Shown here: positions 62,171 through 64,000 of the stretch, one piece after another
Position numbering within the stretch: position 1 is the stretch's first letter
Layout: each line of letters begins with the position of its first letter
Assembly (NCBI RefSeq): GCF_039652435.2
Contig: NZ_CP190246.1
Coordinates: forward strand, 3,224,001-3,288,000
Reading direction: 5' to 3'
DNA length: 64,000 nt
Source: Niabella insulamsoli
GTDB taxonomy: Bacteria > Bacteroidota > Bacteroidia > Chitinophagales > Chitinophagaceae
Position numbers and translations under genes: made by a program
The notes under the pieces: model-generated
Databases searched by the model: none
What the model was told of the DNA's origin: nothing
Seen by the model: only the letters and a program-made list of their open reading frames with translations

Positions 62171-64000
62171 TTAATCCGGTTTATTTCCATCAAGGAAAGT
62201 ATTGATGGTATTGATCTGACCCTGATTTTGATCGTCGGTGGAAATTTCGAATTTGCTATAATAATTTTCGATATGCGACGTATTGTTTTTCAACTCCATA
62301 TTGCGCCTGATATAGGCCGGAACATTTTCAAACTCATCGGTAGGGTCGTTAGAATTTACGTTGAAAGATAAGTTGCGTAGCTTTTGGATACGCTCGAGCT
62401 GACGACGTTTTTGCATTTCCTCTTCCTGATAGGCTTCATTGAGCGCATCGATCGTGGGCTCCTCTTCTTTAACAAGATTTACCGTGGTTTTGTGCACTTC
62501 TATCACCTCGCTTTTCTCGTATACAGAAAACTGTTCTTTAGGCGCTTGTTTTTGCTCGGCATAAGTATCCCTTTTCTGGGCGACTGGCTGCTCCTCTTTT
62601 GCTTCAGCATAAATATTTGCCGGTTTAGACAAATAACTTCTTACCGGCTCTTCCTGTTTTTCAGCATCTTCGGGCGCTTCTGCTTTATCTTTTTCGCCAA
62701 GTGGCTCCAAAATTCTTTCTCCCGGAATCGCGGGCGAATAAAAAACGTCGGCAGCCTTATCTTCTACGTCAGTTGCCTTTTCAAAATTTTCAACATCTTT
62801 CACAAATTTCAATTCCTCTTCTTCAGCGCCTAACAGGAAGTTTGTTGTTTCCGGCTCCTCCACCACATCTTCCACCGTAGGCATCGGCGCATCTATAAAA
62901 GAGAAATCTTCAACCAGTTTAGGCGCCATCGGATCGGGCTTTAACATCACTGGCTCCTGAGGCGCCGCTGCTTGTACGGGCGGCTCGACTACCGGCTCGG
63001 GCGTAGCAGTCGTTGCTGTTGCCGTTGGCTTTGCCGTTTCGCCATTCAGTTTCATTACGATTTTTCCTTCTTCCGCCTCTTCTTTTTTCAAAACGGGTTT
63101 TACAAAAGGATCTTTATTTTCAAAACCGGTGGCAATAAGCGTGATGCCGATCTGATCTCCTAAAGTGCTGTCGTATCCTAAGCCCAGAATAACATCTGTG
63201 TTATCGCCGGCGTGGCTTAACAAATAGGACTGAATCACTTCCACTTCGTCCATTGTAAACTCATGTTCGCCTTCGGCCGAATTGATATTGATAAGAATCC
63301 ACTTCGCTCCCCGGATATCGTTGTCGTTGAGCAGTGGAGAGCTCAGCGCTTCTTCAATCGCCTGCTGCGCCCTGTCTTCCCCTCTTGCAGCCGCGTTGCC
63401 CAAAATGGCTCTGCCGCCGTTTTTCATCACGGTGCATACGTCAGCAAAATCGACGTTGATTTGGCCGGTGCTGTTAATTACGTCCGTAATACATTTGGCC
63501 GCCGTTGCCAAAACATTATCTGCTTTTTCAAATGCTTCACGCATTTTCAGATTACCGTATTGGTGGCGCAATTTGTCGTTGCTGATTACTAATAATGTAT
63601 CCACATATTGTTTCAACTGACTGATGCCCTCTTCTGCCTGCTGCTGGCGTTTCTTACCTTCATAGGCAAAAGGAGTGGTAACAATCCCGACGGTTAATAC
63701 CCCGAGATCTTTACAAATTTTCGCGATGATTGGCGCGCCGCCCGTTCCTGTTCCGCCACCCATTCCGGCGGTGATAAAAGCCATTTTTGTGTTCACTTCC
63801 AGGATCTTCCTGATTTCCTCCAGGGATTCAACGGTAGCCTGGCGCCCAATTTCGGGATTGGCGCCGGCACCCAAACCAGAAGTTAATTGTGGGCCTAATT
63901 GAATTTTATTGGGGATTTTGCTGTTGGCGATTGCTTGCGCATCTGTATTACAAATAATAAAATTTACGCCATCTATATCTTGACTGAACATGTGGTTAAC
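62171..64000 (-). CDS. ftsZ: cell-division protein FtsZ (partial, 5' end off the window)
   Basis: At least 609 codons; the frame is open through the right edge (residues before MFSQDIDGV), so the true start is beyond the window. The tubulin-like GTPase has the signature AGMGGGTGTGGAP, INVDFADVCTVM (T7 loop) and NSTGQ. The first ~310 residues of the visible part are the globular domain. A very long linker of about 290 residues follows, rich in Glu, Pro, Ala and Val (VVEPPVQAAAPQEPVM). Near the end is the conserved PAYIRRNMELKN peptide, then YYSKFEISTDDQNQG. The length is far above the ~380 aa of proteobacterial FtsZ. Confidence 0.95.
   Translation of the reverse strand, partial: VNHMFSQDIDGVNFIICNTDAQAIANSKIPNKIQLGPQLTSGLGAGANPEIGRQATVESLEEIRKILEVNTKMAFITAGMGGGTGTGGAPIIAKICKDLGVLTVGIVTTPFAYEGKKRQQQAEEGISQLKQYVDTLLVISNDKLRHQYGNLKMREAFEKADNVLATAAKCITDVINSTGQINVDFADVCTVMKNGGRAILGNAAARGEDRAQQAIEEALSSPLLNDNDIRGAKWILININSAEGEHEFTMDEVEVIQSYLLSHAGDNTDVILGLGYDSTLGDQIGITLIATGFENKDPFVKPVLKKEEAEEGKIVMKLNGETAKPTATATTATPEPVVEPPVQAAAPQEPVMLKPDPMAPKLVEDFSFIDAPMPTVEDVVEEPETTNFLLGAEEEELKFVKDVENFEKATDVEDKAADVFYSPAIPGERILEPLGEKDKAEAPEDAEKQEEPVRSYLSKPANIYAEAKEEQPVAQKRDTYAEQKQAPKEQFSVYEKSEVIEVHKTTVNLVKEEEPTIDALNEAYQEEEMQKRRQLERIQKLRNLSFNVNSNDPTDEFENVPAYIRRNMELKNNTSHIENYYSKFEISTDDQNQGQINTINTFLDGNKPD

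Noticed and set aside
62171..63991. Taking the ATG at 63991 as the start of ftsZ
   Set aside because: The frame continues open to the window edge, and a full FtsZ has an N-terminal strand and GGGG loop before this Met. The start lies outside the window.

Overview
The window comes from a Bacteroidota chromosome, most likely family Chitinophagaceae. The evidence is an ECF sigma / FecR anti-sigma / SusC-type receptor trio, a complex I operon with a short NuoG, many Sec signal peptides ending in A-Q or S-Q, few Shine-Dalgarno sites, and a REP-associated transposase with palindrome arrays. The genus cannot be fixed from the sequence alone.

Layout. 1-5.2 kb: start of a TonB-dependent receptor, its FecR and ECF sigma regulators, tRNA-Ser(GGA) with a perfect terminator, a TatD nuclease, a NodB deacetylase, a small membrane protein and a PstS-like lipoprotein. 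5.2-7.0 kb: a secreted TPR protein. 7.2-22.0 kb: the complete nuoABCDEFGHIJKLMN operon (respiratory complex I). It carries two small nucleotidyltransferase (MNT) genes, at nuoE/nuoF and nuoG/nuoH, and several hairpin or repeat elements between genes. 22.0-24.5 kb: a two-component system (LuxR-type regulator and a TPR-sensor histidine kinase).

24.5-38.1 kb: an unbroken minus-strand run of 12 genes with gaps of 59 bp or less. Nearly all encode exported proteins of unknown function built from YD-like text, MORN-like repeats and a shared C-terminal helical domain. This is the strongest candidate for an undescribed system. 38.2-43.3 kb: a membrane protein, an ABC-type permease without its ATPase, accD, smpB, a DUF481 protein and an MgtC-family protein.

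43.4-49.9 kb: parC and parE (topoisomerase IV) separated by a DUF4260, a DUF1835 and a TylF-like methyltransferase gene. 50.1-51.3 kb: an 84-bp repeat array, REP-like palindromes and a RAYT transposase. 51.6-57.0 kb: a bestrophin, a FadN-type beta-oxidation enzyme, an AT-rich gene with an ApeA-like HEPN RNase motif, and a DUF2809 protein. 57.1-62.0 kb: a GH32 fructosidase and a sulfatase (convergent), a matrixin-like protease and a TIGR01777 epimerase. 62.1-64.0 kb: terminator and most of ftsZ, which runs off the right edge.

Housekeeping functions (complex I, topoisomerase IV, AccD, SmpB, FtsZ) form the backbone. The accessory content is small mobile or toxin-like genes placed in operons, the REP/RAYT island, a few polysaccharide enzymes and the large secreted-protein operon.
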